A DNA stretch of 53,146 nucleotides. Source: Teichococcus aerophilus (lineage in GTDB: Bacteria; Pseudomonadota; Alphaproteobacteria; Acetobacterales; Acetobacteraceae). Shown here piece by piece: positions 1 to 7,477 of the stretch (within the stretch, counting starts at the first letter, position 1; every line of letters starts with the position of its first letter). The translations under genes and the position numbers were made by a program. The notes beneath the pieces are model-generated. The model was given only the letters and a program-made list of their open reading frames with translations. It searched no databases and had not been told where the DNA came from. Location: contig NZ_JACTVA010000024.1 in assembly GCF_014490485.1 (NCBI RefSeq), positions 25,197 through 78,342 on the forward strand, given 5' to 3'.

Positions 1-20
1 CGCGGCGGCGGGGGCGGTGG

Positions 21-66
21 GGCCGCTTTTGTCACGCAAGCGGCCGGAAGCGGGGCTTTTCCCCGT
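21..66 (-). terminator. Hairpin pair downstream of the CxxC protein gene
   Basis: Two stem-loops follow the stop codon of the leftward gene at 82. One has arms GGCCGCTT (21-28) and AAGCGGCC (38-45); the other is a smaller CGGGG/CCCCG stem near 51-65 with an A/T-rich loop. Together they look like a transcription stop for that gene. No gene is visible in positions 1-81. Confidence 0.45.
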
Positions 67-81
67 TCGGGCAGCTTCGTC

Positions 82-858
82 TCAGCGGCGGCGGAACAGC
101 GACGTCAGCCAGCTCCAGACGCCGCCGCCCTTGCGCCGGGGCGTGGTGTCACGGCCGACGCGCTGCTGCGCCACATGCGGGCGCGGAAAGGTCGGCGGCA
201 GGGCAGAGGCGATGGTGTGCCGCCCGTCATCGCGCGCGGCAACCAGGCGCAGCTCCAGCGCCAGAACCTGCGCCACGTGGGCGGAGGGCGCGGTCGAGGC
301 CAGGCCATCCGCCGTCGCGGCCGCGTCGTCCCACGCGCCGGCGCGGCGCAGGGCGTCGGTCACCCGCACCGTCTGCTCGGCATCCAGGGCCGGGCCGCTG
401 CGCCACAGGGCCACGGCGTCCAGGCGCCATTCCGCGGCCAGCTCGGGCAATTGCAGGTCGTCGGCCACCCAGGCGGCGTGCAGCGTTGCTTCGGCCGCCG
501 CGTGTAGCGCGCCGGTTTCCTCCAGCACATGCGCCCAGGCCAGGAAGCGGCGGGCCAGCGGCGGGTATGTGGCTTCCGTCACCAGGGCGCGGAACGGGCC
601 GGCGGCCACGGCCTCGGCCGCCGCGGGGTGGGCACGGGCGATGTCGGGGGCGGCGTAGGCACAATGCGGGCATTGCTGCAGCCAGCGCGCCATGGTGCCG
701 CGCAGCGGCTCGCCCGGGCGCAGGTCCAGATCGGGCGGCTGTTCCGGCGGGCCGGGGCGGAAGGGGGGCTGACGGCTCTCACTGCCGCAGACGGCGCAGC
801 GCAGCGGCCCGGCCGAATGGCCCGCTTTGGAGCCGGTTGAGGAAGAGGAACTCGCCAT
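82..858 (-). CDS. Hypothetical CxxC-containing protein (DUF2225-like)
   Basis: A 258-residue protein of unknown function. Near the N-terminus it has two CxxC pairs (CAVCG at about residue 18 and CPHC at about residue 60) that could bind zinc, then a helical, alanine-rich region resembling repeat helices, and a basic tail ending in RRR. The layout recalls DUF2225-type proteins, but that is a weak guess. I chose the ATG at 858, which begins a serine run, because the frame stays open much further upstream only as a shadow of the rightward hydrolase gene. It is divergent from the hydrolase at 976, with about 115 bp between starts. No signal peptide or membrane segment is apparent. Confidence 0.7.
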   Translation of the reverse strand: MASSSSSTGSKAGHSAGPLRCAVCGSESRQPPFRPGPPEQPPDLDLRPGEPLRGTMARWLQQCPHCAYAAPDIARAHPAAAEAVAAGPFRALVTEATYPPLARRFLAWAHVLEETGALHAAAEATLHAAWVADDLQLPELAAEWRLDAVALWRSGPALDAEQTVRVTDALRRAGAWDDAAATADGLASTAPSAHVAQVLALELRLVAARDDGRHTIASALPPTFPRPHVAQQRVGRDTTPRRKGGGVWSWLTSLFRRR

Positions 859-975
859 TGCCCTAAGGTAAGGATGAAATCGCCGGGCGCGAAGGGGAAG
901 AGAAGTCATCCGCGCGCAATAATCACGCCTGTTGCCGCTGTTGCATGCCTGGGCATGGCCGGGCCAAACTCCGCC

Positions 976-1926
976 ATGCCCCGCGGAGACCTCTTCCCCG
1001 ATATCGCGCCGTACGAGACCGGCTTGCTGCCGCTCTCCTCCGGCCACGTGATGTATTGGGAGCAGGTGGGCAATCCGCGCGGCCAGCCGGTGCTGTTCCT
1101 GCATGGCGGCCCCGGCGCCGGGGCCGGCGCGGTGCACCGCCGGTTCTTCGACCCGCACCATTGGCGCATCATCATCTTCGATCAGCGCGGCGCCGGCCGG
1201 TCCCGCCCGCTGGGCGACCTGCGGGACAACACCACGCCGCACCTGGTGGCGGATATCGAGCTGCTGCGCCGCTTCCTCGGCATCGAGCAATGGCTGCTGT
1301 TCGGCGGTTCCTGGGGCTCCACCCTGGCGCTGGCCTACGCCCAGGCGCATCCGGAGCGGGTGACGGGCTGCGTGCTGCGTGGCGTGTTCCTGGGCCGGCG
1401 GCAGGAGGTGGAGTGGTTCCTCTACGGCCTGCGCCGCGTCTTCCCCGATGCGTGGGGCCATTTCGCCAGCCACGTGCCGGTGGGGGAGCAGGAGGACCTG
1501 CTGACCGCCTACCTGGCCCGCCTGTGCAACCCGGACCCCGCGATCCACCTGCCGGCTGCCTATGCATGGAGCCAGTATGAGGGGCTGTGCAGCACGCTGC
1601 TGCCGAACCCGGATACGGTGGCCCATTTCGCCCAGGACCGGACTGCGCTGGGGCTGGCGCGGATCGAGGCCTATTACTTCGCGCACGACCTGTTCCTGCG
1701 GCCGGACGGGCTGCTGGCCGGCATGGCGGCGATCGACCACATCCCGGCCGAGATCATCCAGGGCCGCTACGACATGATCTGCCCGGCGGAAAGCGCCTTC
1801 GACCTGGCCGCTGCATGGTCCCGCGCCCGGCTGACGGTGGTGTCGGATGCCGGGCACTCGGCGTTGGAGCCGGGCGTGCGGACGGCGCTGGTGGCGGCGG
1901 TGGAGCGCTTCCGGCGCCGGGGATAA
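976..1926 (+). CDS. pip: Prolyl iminopeptidase-type alpha/beta hydrolase (family S33)
   Basis: A 316-residue cytoplasmic serine peptidase predicted to release N-terminal proline from peptides. The sequence shows the oxyanion-hole motif HGGPGAG, the conserved FDQRGAGRS segment, the nucleophile elbow GGSWGS, and a C-terminal GRYDMICP plus a late GHS that would supply the catalytic Asp and His. Length matches the bacterial Pip family (about 310-320). I chose the ATG at 976 (MPRGDLF), where family similarity begins; earlier in-frame starts at 874 and 955 would add an unlikely basic leader. tRNA-Arg follows 65 bp downstream. A related S33 exopeptidase with a different substrate is possible. Confidence 0.88.
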   Translation: MPRGDLFPDIAPYETGLLPLSSGHVMYWEQVGNPRGQPVLFLHGGPGAGAGAVHRRFFDPHHWRIIIFDQRGAGRSRPLGDLRDNTTPHLVADIELLRRFLGIEQWLLFGGSWGSTLALAYAQAHPERVTGCVLRGVFLGRRQEVEWFLYGLRRVFPDAWGHFASHVPVGEQEDLLTAYLARLCNPDPAIHLPAAYAWSQYEGLCSTLLPNPDTVAHFAQDRTALGLARIEAYYFAHDLFLRPDGLLAGMAAIDHIPAEIIQGRYDMICPAESAFDLAAAWSRARLTVVSDAGHSALEPGVRTALVAAVERFRRRG

Positions 1927-1991
1927 AGGCGGGGCCGGGCGTCAAAGGCGTGTGGACCGGTGCGCGCAGGAACGGTAAACCATGCCCCGGC

Positions 1992-2065
1992 GTCTCCGTA
2001 GCTCAGCCGGATAGAGCACCAGATTCCTAATCTGGGGGCCGTGGGTTCGAATCCCGCCGGGGACA
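1992..2065 (+). tRNA. tRNA-Arg(CCT)
   Basis: A complete 74-nt cloverleaf without an encoded CCA. The acceptor stem GTCTCCG pairs with CGGGGAC (one U-G pair), the D-arm contains GCTCAGCCGGATAGAGC, and the anticodon stem CCAGA/TCTGG encloses the loop TTCCTAA with anticodon CCT. The T-arm is GTGGG-TTCGAAT-CCCGC and the discriminator base is A. A broken integrase begins only 7 bp after its 3' end, so this tRNA was probably an integration site. I did not find a second copy of its 3' end that could serve as the distal attachment site. Confidence 0.97.
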
Positions 2066-2071
2066 TGCCTT

Positions 2072-2340
2072 TCAACCACTTATGAGGCGCATCCGCCTCT
2101 GGTTTCCGGGCAGTCCCAGAACGGGTGCGAAAACTTCGCCGGTAGGGTTGGTGGCTTCCCACGCATTGATGGCTCCGGCCGCGACATCTCCGCGACGCGG
2201 AATGTAGGTGTCGAGGATCTTCATCGCTTCGTTGATCGAGTGACCGGACACCGCCGCAATCTGACTGGGGTCACTCAAGCCAAAGCCATCTGCACCATAC
2301 CGGTGCGCCGCAAATCCCGCCTCTGACTGTCCAGTAGCTG
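2072..2340 (-). pseudogene. Tyrosine recombinase (phage integrase) C-terminal remnant
   Basis: On the minus strand the last 65 or so codons encode IAAVSGHSINEAMKILDTY and a following PRRGDVA segment, the C-terminal region of alphaproteobacterial tyrosine recombinases. It includes the conserved GHS and the tyrosine that would be the nucleophile (DTY). In another frame just upstream is RDLRRTGMVQMALA, the conserved LRRT box holding the catalytic arginine, followed by a TGA at 2275-2277. A frameshift and a stop therefore separate two catalytic boxes, and the N-terminal and core-binding parts are absent. Its position next to tRNA-Arg is what is expected of an integrase that used this tRNA. It is inactive. 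Confidence 0.8.
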
Positions 2341-2469
2341 CGCCTGAAATGCGAGCCTTCGCCTCGTTCCGGATCCGTCCACGCTTCCTGCCCAGCGCCT
2401 CGGCCGTCAGTGCTGCACGCGCCAGGACGCCCGCCGCCACCCTGGCCGCCGCCGCCAGTACCACGGAAG

Positions 2470-2638
2470 GCAAGGCGGCGCTGAGCTGGCCGGTCTGGTC
2501 ACCGCCGCCGGGGCCGCCGTGCCGGCCGTGGAGGCCGTCTCCGGTCTGCCACAGTGGGCTGGCTTGGCGCTGGTGGTCTCGGTCGCCGCCGTGGTCCTGG
2601 CGGTGGTGCTGACCCACCGGCAGGACCTGCCGGCGTGA
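2470..2638 (+). pseudogene. Phage lysis gene remnant with C-terminal membrane helix
   Basis: One frame ends in a helix-forming stretch (AVPAVEAVSGLPQWAGLALV followed by a V/A-rich run) and a short THRQD tail before TGA at 2636-2638. This looks like the C-terminal membrane anchor of a phage holin or endolysin/holin fusion. No credible start or upstream domain is left. The stop overlaps the GTG of the next remnant (GTGA at 2635-2638), the translational coupling typical of holin/spanin pairs. Family assignment rests on context and on the membrane helix, so it is tentative. Confidence 0.45.
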
Positions 2639-2989
2639 TCGCCGCCCTCGGGGCGCGCGCCTCGGGCTGGCTAGCGGCTGTTGGCGCCGTGCTGGCGGCC
2701 CTGGCCGCCGCCTGATGGGCCGGGCGGCGTGCCAGCACCACCAACCACCAGCGCCCGCACCCGTGCGCTGGAAGCCGAGAGCCGAACCAGGGAGACCCGT
2801 GATGCGGTGGAGCGCGATGTGGCTCGCCTACCTGACGCAGCTGGCCAGCTGCGCCAGCGGTGGAGCCGGATTGATGGCTGCGGCGCCTGGCGGCCGATCC
2901 TGGTCAGCCGCACCAGCACCCTGGCGGACGGGACGGCGCGGCAGATCCTGGCGCACAACGAGACCGACGCCCGGCTCTGCGACTGGTAG
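2635..2989 (+). pseudogene. Rz-like spanin (phage lysis) pseudogene, copy 1
   Basis: Starting at GTG 2635, a hydrophobic N-terminal helix runs into an in-frame TGA at 2713-2715, where the expected residue is tryptophan (A-A-stop-W-A-G-R-R). After a frameshift near 2750 the sequence resumes as an acidic/basic helix containing TRETRDAVERDVARLPDAAG, the coiled-coil and proximal part of Rz-type spanins. It ends in a tail containing DGTARQILAHNE and the terminal DW. At least one nonsense change and one frameshift make it non-functional. The last 150 bp recur at 4166-4315. Confidence 0.6.
2840..2989 (+). repeat. Direct repeat copy 1 (spanin tail)
   Basis: This 150-bp stretch matches 4166-4315 with the same total length, differing by scattered substitutions and two compensating single-base indels. 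It encodes the spanin C-terminus. The two copies flank the intact hydrolase gene at 3120-4106 in direct orientation. Confidence 0.8.
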
Positions 2990-3119
2990 TCGGAAGGCCA
3001 AGACGGAGCCAATGTGAAAGTCCTGTCACCGGCGCATCCAGCTTCAGCCCCCTCATTGCCGCCCCACATCGCCGGCGGCATAGTTTTGATGACGTCGTTC
3101 CTTCTCGGACACCCGCATC

Positions 3120-4106
3120 ATGACCCACCCCAGACTGTTGTTGTTGTGTCTGGTCGCTGGCGCCTGTCTGCTGTTCAGGTCCGCTCTTCCACTCGCTCAA
3201 TCGCTGTCGAGCGAGGGTGACTTCGACCCTGTGGCAGTTGTCGACGGCAGCGAGATCAGCCGTGCTGACTGTGCCAAACTCGAAGCCGACAATACGGCTA
3301 TCTGGGTTGATGTTGGCGGTCGGACAGCCTGCATCCGTTACTACGCGGCAGGTCTGAATCCCGCTCCCGTTTCCAACAAGGTGGCCGCAATTTGGATGAA
3401 CGGGGACGTCCTCGGCCCAAGTGGCAGGAACGCTGACAGACGACAGAGCGGATTCGGCCCGCAGCACATGATCGAACTCGAACAACAGTTATCGGGCCGC
3501 TTCGAGGTGCCTTCGATCTATCTGGGCCGTCCTGGAACCTACGGAAGCTCCGGCAAGCATTACACGACGAGAGGCCGCCCTATCGAGGCACAGCTCATCA
3601 ATGCGGCTCTGGACGGAATCAAACGACGCTACAGTATCCAAGCCTACGCCCTTGGAGGGCACAGCGGCGGCGGAACGTTGGTCGCAGAGATGCTGGCGCG
3701 CCGTGACGATCTGCAATGCGCGGTTATTTCCTCCGGGGCATCAGCCTACCGTGCGTACTTGGAAGCACGCGGCCTGCTTCAGCCTGGCGGAGCCCTTTCC
3801 CGATTCGATCCGTATGACTCCCTCGACAGGGTACCGGCAAGCCAGACGCGTCGGGTGTTCGTCATCGGCGACCCGCGCGAAACCAATGTTCCTTTCTCCG
3901 CTCAACAGCTCTACTTTCAGGGCCTTATACAGCGGGGGCATGCCGCATGGCTTATCCCTCTCGAGCGGGCACGAGATAGCCGGCACCACGATCTCGTGGA
4001 TTTCGGCGAAACCGCTAACTTGATGTGCGCCTCTGGAGCAAGCACCGACCGGATCATCGCGACTTTAGTGAATCTTCCAGAGCCAGCACCCCGTCGATCA
4101 AACTGA
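3120..4106 (+). CDS. Secreted alpha/beta hydrolase
   Basis: A 328-residue protein of unknown substrate. A Sec-type signal peptide covers about residues 1-27 (basic start, leucine-rich core, LAQ cleavage region). The mature part carries the nucleophile elbow GGHSGGG (about residue 180), a downstream VIGDP segment that could hold the catalytic Asp, and HHDL near the end as the likely catalytic His. Cysteines near both ends could form disulfides. It is intact although it sits between two damaged copies of a phage spanin tail (2840-2989 and 4166-4315). Its base composition is visibly less GC-rich than the core genes, which suggests acquired cargo. It converges with the deacylase at 4349-5554. Confidence 0.75.
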   Translation: MTHPRLLLLCLVAGACLLFRSALPLAQSLSSEGDFDPVAVVDGSEISRADCAKLEADNTAIWVDVGGRTACIRYYAAGLNPAPVSNKVAAIWMNGDVLGPSGRNADRRQSGFGPQHMIELEQQLSGRFEVPSIYLGRPGTYGSSGKHYTTRGRPIEAQLINAALDGIKRRYSIQAYALGGHSGGGTLVAEMLARRDDLQCAVISSGASAYRAYLEARGLLQPGGALSRFDPYDSLDRVPASQTRRVFVIGDPRETNVPFSAQQLYFQGLIQRGHAAWLIPLERARDSRHHDLVDFGETANLMCASGASTDRIIATLVNLPEPAPRRSN

Positions 4107-4165
4107 TTCGAGACTTTGAGCGTGCTCCACCGTCCGCGTATTGAAATGCGGGGCAGCGAGCCGTC

Positions 4166-4315
4166 GCTGGCCAGGTGCGCGAGCGGCGGAGCCGGGATTG
4201 ATGTCTGCGGCGCTGGCAGCCGATCCTGGTCCGCCGCGCCGACACCCTGACGGACGGGACGGCGCGGCAGATCCTGGCGCACAACGAGACCGGCGCCCGG
4301 CACCGCGGCTGGTAA
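4166..4315 (+). repeat. Direct repeat copy 2 (second, diverged spanin tail)
   Basis: A second copy of the spanin C-terminal coding segment, from GCTGGCCAG to a TAA at 4313-4315. An extra G near 4195 and a missing C shortly afterwards shift the frame locally and restore it. It retains the ARQILAHNE-type ending and a terminal GW in place of DW. No other part of a spanin lies beside it. It is either the residue of a second prophage or a duplication accompanying insertion of the 3120-4106 cargo gene. Confidence 0.75.
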
Positions 4316-4348
4316 AGCGCTCGTCAGGCCTGGTCTCCAGGACCTCGG

Positions 4349-5554
4349 CTATTCAGGGTAAGTCTCACGACTATCCGGCGTGGTGTTGTTGAAAAGAATG
4401 AATGCCAGCGGATTGCCAGGCTCGGACATCGCATCACTGCGCTGGCCCGTCACCTCTCCAGCCACACTGCTGGTATACTCCGCCACCACTTGGCCGAAGC
4501 TATTCCGCTGGATGGCCACCTTCTGCCCGACTTCGACCTTATCATTGAGCTTGACCAGATGCTCGACGAGGCCGCCCTGGGTTGCAATGATCGGCAGCGC
4601 GCTATTGCCAATATAGACACCAACATCCTTGCCTGTGCGCCCCATTGGGCCGGCCAGGATGCCGTGATGCTTGAGAACGTTCATCGTGCCTTCGACGAAC
4701 AGCGAGGTCATTTCGAGATTCAAGACGCGCGCAGCACCGATCTCCGGTGTGAAGGACGGGATGCCAGCATCGACAAACGCGTTATGCAGCACGCCTGGAT
4801 ACACATGATTGTCGAAGATCTGGCCGACAGGGTAAAGTTCGACCATCGCCCTGACCTCGGGCACGTCCATGCTAGCCAGATTGAAGGCAGTCACATCGAA
4901 GCCGGTTGTTCCAGTGTGGAAGTCGATGGCGGCGTCGGCATTCGGTCGTAGCAGCCGGTTGAACAGCAGCCCAGCATGCCTGCTGGGCGCGGTCACACCG
5001 TTTTCGTTCCCTGGCCATTCCCGATTCATGTCGATCAGATCAGCGCCTCTGCCAGAATTTGGCCATCTGCGCTGCATGCCCTCTATGGCTGGTCGGGATA
5101 CGTCTGTGACAGCCATCACCGTGCCTGACATCTCTGCCGGGTCAAGCTGATTCATCACGGATTGAACCGCGTGCACGGAACTCATCTCGTCGCCATGCAC
5201 ACCGCTGACTAGAACGACGCGCTTGCCAGGCCTGGCCCCCCTGGCCACCGTCACCGAGACATACCAGTGTTGGCCGGTGGGCATCTGAACGCCCTGAAAA
5301 TATAGAAAATGCTTCTTCCCAGCGGCCAGATCGTTAACGTCAAGTGTGCTGACGACCTTCTTCCCCTGGATTTCATCCCCGGTATAGACCGTCGCAGATG
5401 GCGCATCAGGCGCCGGACTGACAGAGGGATTCGCTAAACCCTGGGCTTCTGCAGAACCAGTATTGGCCAGGAGCACAGCCGATGTGCCGATCGTCGTGAG
5501 GGAAGCGATCACGAAATCGCGGCGATCAAGGCGTCCGGGTGGTTGGCTTGACAT
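4349..5554 (-). CDS. Tat-exported succinylglutamate desuccinylase/aspartoacylase-family (M14-like) deacylase
   Basis: A 401-residue zinc hydrolase related to AstE/AspA carboxypeptidase-like enzymes, probably acting in the periplasm on an unknown N-acyl substrate. The N-terminus has a twin-arginine motif (LDRRDFVIAS), a hydrophobic stretch and an AEA-type cleavage region. The zinc-binding HGDE motif lies at about residue 140 and DFHTGTTGF downstream supplies the second histidine. C-terminal to the catalytic core is a biotin-carrier-like beta barrel segment common in this family. I chose the ATG at 5554 because it places the RR motif near the start; the frame extends upstream to 5605. It is intact and moderately GC-rich, and appears to be cargo of the decayed island. 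Confidence 0.82.
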   Translation of the reverse strand: MSSQPPGRLDRRDFVIASLTTIGTSAVLLANTGSAEAQGLANPSVSPAPDAPSATVYTGDEIQGKKVVSTLDVNDLAAGKKHFLYFQGVQMPTGQHWYVSVTVARGARPGKRVVLVSGVHGDEMSSVHAVQSVMNQLDPAEMSGTVMAVTDVSRPAIEGMQRRWPNSGRGADLIDMNREWPGNENGVTAPSRHAGLLFNRLLRPNADAAIDFHTGTTGFDVTAFNLASMDVPEVRAMVELYPVGQIFDNHVYPGVLHNAFVDAGIPSFTPEIGAARVLNLEMTSLFVEGTMNVLKHHGILAGPMGRTGKDVGVYIGNSALPIIATQGGLVEHLVKLNDKVEVGQKVAIQRNSFGQVVAEYTSSVAGEVTGQRSDAMSEPGNPLAFILFNNTTPDSRETYPE

Positions 5555-5597
5555 GATGCAGACCCTACCCCTGCGAGAATGGATGTTTCTGACGATA

Positions 5598-5861
5598 CTA
5601 TACACGTCGATTGTTCACCTGGAGGATATCCTTCCACCGCCTGACATAGCGTGGTGACAGGCGCTGTGCCTTCGTCGACTGCTTCCACGCGATGCCGGTG
5701 CTGGCCACCCCGCAGCGCGCCCACACGGAACATTGCTGGCATTCACCGCTGCACGGCCAGGGAGCTCGCCAGCGAGCTCTGGGCAGCTGATAGCCAGTCG
5801 GTTGGTCATCGGGCGCTACGCCTTGTCGTGCTTCAGACCCGGGATGATCCTGCTTCGCCAA
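5598..5861 (-). other. Possible small remnant sharing a TKAQRL peptide with 6681-6830
   Basis: A leftward open frame whose second half contains GVASTGIAWKQSTKAQRL, followed by a basic tail. A clearly related peptide (ASTGIARRRTTKAQRL) occurs in a small frame at 6681-6830. Two related peptides on the same strand 1 kb apart, flanking the thermonuclease remnant, suggest a duplicated fragment of one original gene. I do not recognise the family, and no convincing start or ribosome binding site is visible. Confidence 0.3.
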
Positions 5862-6337
5862 GCCCTGCTGACCCTGCTGCTGACTGCGCTACCCGCCTGG
5901 GCCAAGACCCTGGCTGGCCGCGTGGTCGCGATTGCCGATGGCGATGCCCTGACGCTGCCGACGGCGTCCAACTAGCAGGTGAAGGTCAGGCTGCACGGCA
6001 TCGACGCCCCCGAAAGCCGAGAGGCCTGGGGAACTCGGGCACGCCAGGCTGTCTGGTATGGCGTTTCAGCGCGAAACACGGGTGGAAGTGCGCGACACCG
6101 ACCGCTACGGCCAGACTATCGGCCGGGTCTATGCAGCGCCGGTCGACGTCAATGCGGAGATGGTGCGGCGGGGCATGGCCTGGGTCTACACCCGCTCAAA
6201 CCGCGACCCGGCGCTGGCGCTGCTGTAAGTCGAGGCCCGGGCCGCGTGCCGGGGCCTTTGGGCTGATCCCCGTCCGGTCCGGCCGTGGGCTGGCGGAAGC
6301 AGCAACGGCGCTGATAGTCGGGGACGGCGAGGTTTAG
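5844..6337 (+). pseudogene. Thermonuclease (SNase-like) pseudogene
   Basis: From ATG 5844 the sequence encodes a signal-peptide-like start (MILLRQ, then a leucine-rich core), then GRVVAIADGDALTLPT, the start of the staphylococcal-nuclease fold. A TAG at 5973-5975 interrupts it. Reading resumes in the same frame with VKVRLHGIDAPESREAWG, then shifts by one base near 6055 into a frame encoding QRETRVEVRDTDRYGQTIGR and RRGMAWVYTR. A second stop (TAA, 6226-6228) precedes the usual C-terminal RGLWADP-like segment. All fold-defining motifs are recognisable (DGD, RLHGIDAPE, the DRYGQ-like region), so this is a recent decay of a secreted nuclease within the island. Confidence 0.85.
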
Positions 6338-6340
6338 ACC

Positions 6341-6550
6341 TTAGAGGCCGCCTGCTCGCAGTTTGTGCAGCAGTTCTTGCGCTCGCTCACGCGCCTCCTG
6401 TGCCTCGAAACGAGTATGCTGTGAGCGCGCTACAGTTTCGCAGGCCCTGATACGAAGTTCTCGGGATTTGCTCAGGCGAGTGAGCAGCTGTTCCCGGATC
6501 AGCTGCATCTGCTCGTTGATCTCGACCCATGGTGGAACGACTTTCTGCAT
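6341..6550 (-). CDS. Small hypothetical helical protein
   Basis: A 69-residue polar, probably all-helical protein rich in Glu, Gln, Arg and Leu, with heptad-like spacing in the second half (a coiled coil is likely). Start ATG 6550; the SD upstream is weak (GGGGA). It has no recognised family, signal peptide or membrane segment. It ends 4 bp from the end of the thermonuclease remnant and may be an island gene. Coding status is uncertain but its amino acid composition is protein-like. Confidence 0.45.
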   Translation of the reverse strand: MQKVVPPWVEINEQMQLIREQLLTRLSKSRELRIRACETVARSQHTRFEAQEARERAQELLHKLRAGGL

Positions 6551-6680
6551 GATCCCCTGATCACTGATGCTCGCGCAGGATCTCGTTACTTTTCTCGGGC
6601 CACCTTAAAAGCTAGACAGTATTGCGCCAACCTGCTGATTTCCGGGAATAACGCCGCAATAGGCGCCGGGCTGCAAAGTA

Positions 6681-6830
6681 TTAATAAGTTCCAGCTGGAA
6701 GATATTCTCTCAGCAATGATGTACGCAGCAAAAGCCGCTGCGCCTTCGTCGTCCGTCTCCGTGCAATGCCAGTGCTAGCATCTGCGACGCCCCGCGCCAC
6801 GCTGGCATTGGTGGCGACCATTCCTGTCAT
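6681..6830 (-). other. Small open frame with the repeated TKAQRL peptide
   Basis: A 49-codon frame from ATG 6830 to TAA 6681-6683 encoding a basic peptide containing GVADASTGIA and TTKAQRL. It matches a peptide inside 5598-5861, with nucleotide similarity over about 90 bp. It is probably a remnant, not an expressed gene. The rest of 6551-7003 is lower in GC and shows no gene. Confidence 0.3.
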
Positions 6831-7003
6831 GATTTTCAACGGGCTTGATTATCCCTGTTGGCAACGGGATGGGCCAGGCCGGCGGAGATCTGACACATCG
6901 ATGAGTCCCAAATGGGCCTCCAACGCGGCCACTGGCAGATAAATCAACACTTCCAGCTTCCCAAGGCGTAGCCTCCTCCCGTTCTCAGTGACAGGAGCAA
7001 CCC

Positions 7004-7411
7004 ATGCATGGCATGCGGGGCTTAAGTGTTACGCTCGGGGCGGCAGCCATCGCTATATCCAGCATCGCCATGGCGCAGGAGCCTGCGCGGCCAAACCTAT
7101 TGCTCCGCGAGATTGTGCAAGGCATGCCTCATGGCGAGCAGCAGGAGGTGCGCATCCTCACTGCAACGATCCAGCCTGGCCAGGCGACACAATTCCATAC
7201 GCACCGCTTTCCCGTTGCAGTCTATGTGCTGGAAGGCGCCTTCACGCTGGAGATGGAGGGGCGCGAGCCGGTGACTATTCGGGCAGGAGGGGCCATGGTG
7301 GAGCCACCGAGCGTTAGAATGACGGGATACAACCGCGGCGTGGATCCCATGCAGGTTGTTATCTTCTATGTCAGCGACCCTGGTACCCCCTTTCTCGACC
7401 CAACCCATTAG
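7004..7411 (+). CDS. Secreted cupin-domain protein
   Basis: A 135-residue single-domain cupin with an N-terminal signal peptide (hydrophobic core, cleavage near AMAQ at about residue 24). The cupin motif 1 region is ATQFHTHRFPVAVYVLEGAF, with two histidines that can bind metal. Motif 2 is represented by the later PPSVRMTGYN stretch, whose histidine is not obvious, so metal binding may be partial. Substrate unknown. A clear ribosome binding site (ACAGGAG) lies 8 bp before ATG 7004. It converges with the oxidoreductase gene at 7478. It marks roughly where the island ends and core-like genes resume. Confidence 0.8.
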   Translation: MHGMRGLSVTLGAAAIAISSIAMAQEPARPNLLLREIVQGMPHGEQQEVRILTATIQPGQATQFHTHRFPVAVYVLEGAFTLEMEGREPVTIRAGGAMVEPPSVRMTGYNRGVDPMQVVIFYVSDPGTPFLDPTH

Positions 7412-7477
7412 CAAGCGCCTTGGGACTAACGCGGATACATTGACCGATCTGGAGCGCGCGGCGCGCTTCCTCTAACT

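Noticed and set aside
82-1857. A 591-codon leftward frame joining the CxxC gene and the region opposite the peptidase gene
   Set aside because: Only residues from ATG 858 onward look like protein; the upstream part is antisense of the peptidase gene.
2066-7003. Distal attachment site (duplicate of the tRNA 3' end)
   Set aside because: I looked for a repeat of the T-arm/acceptor sequence within the island and found none, so the right border is undefined.
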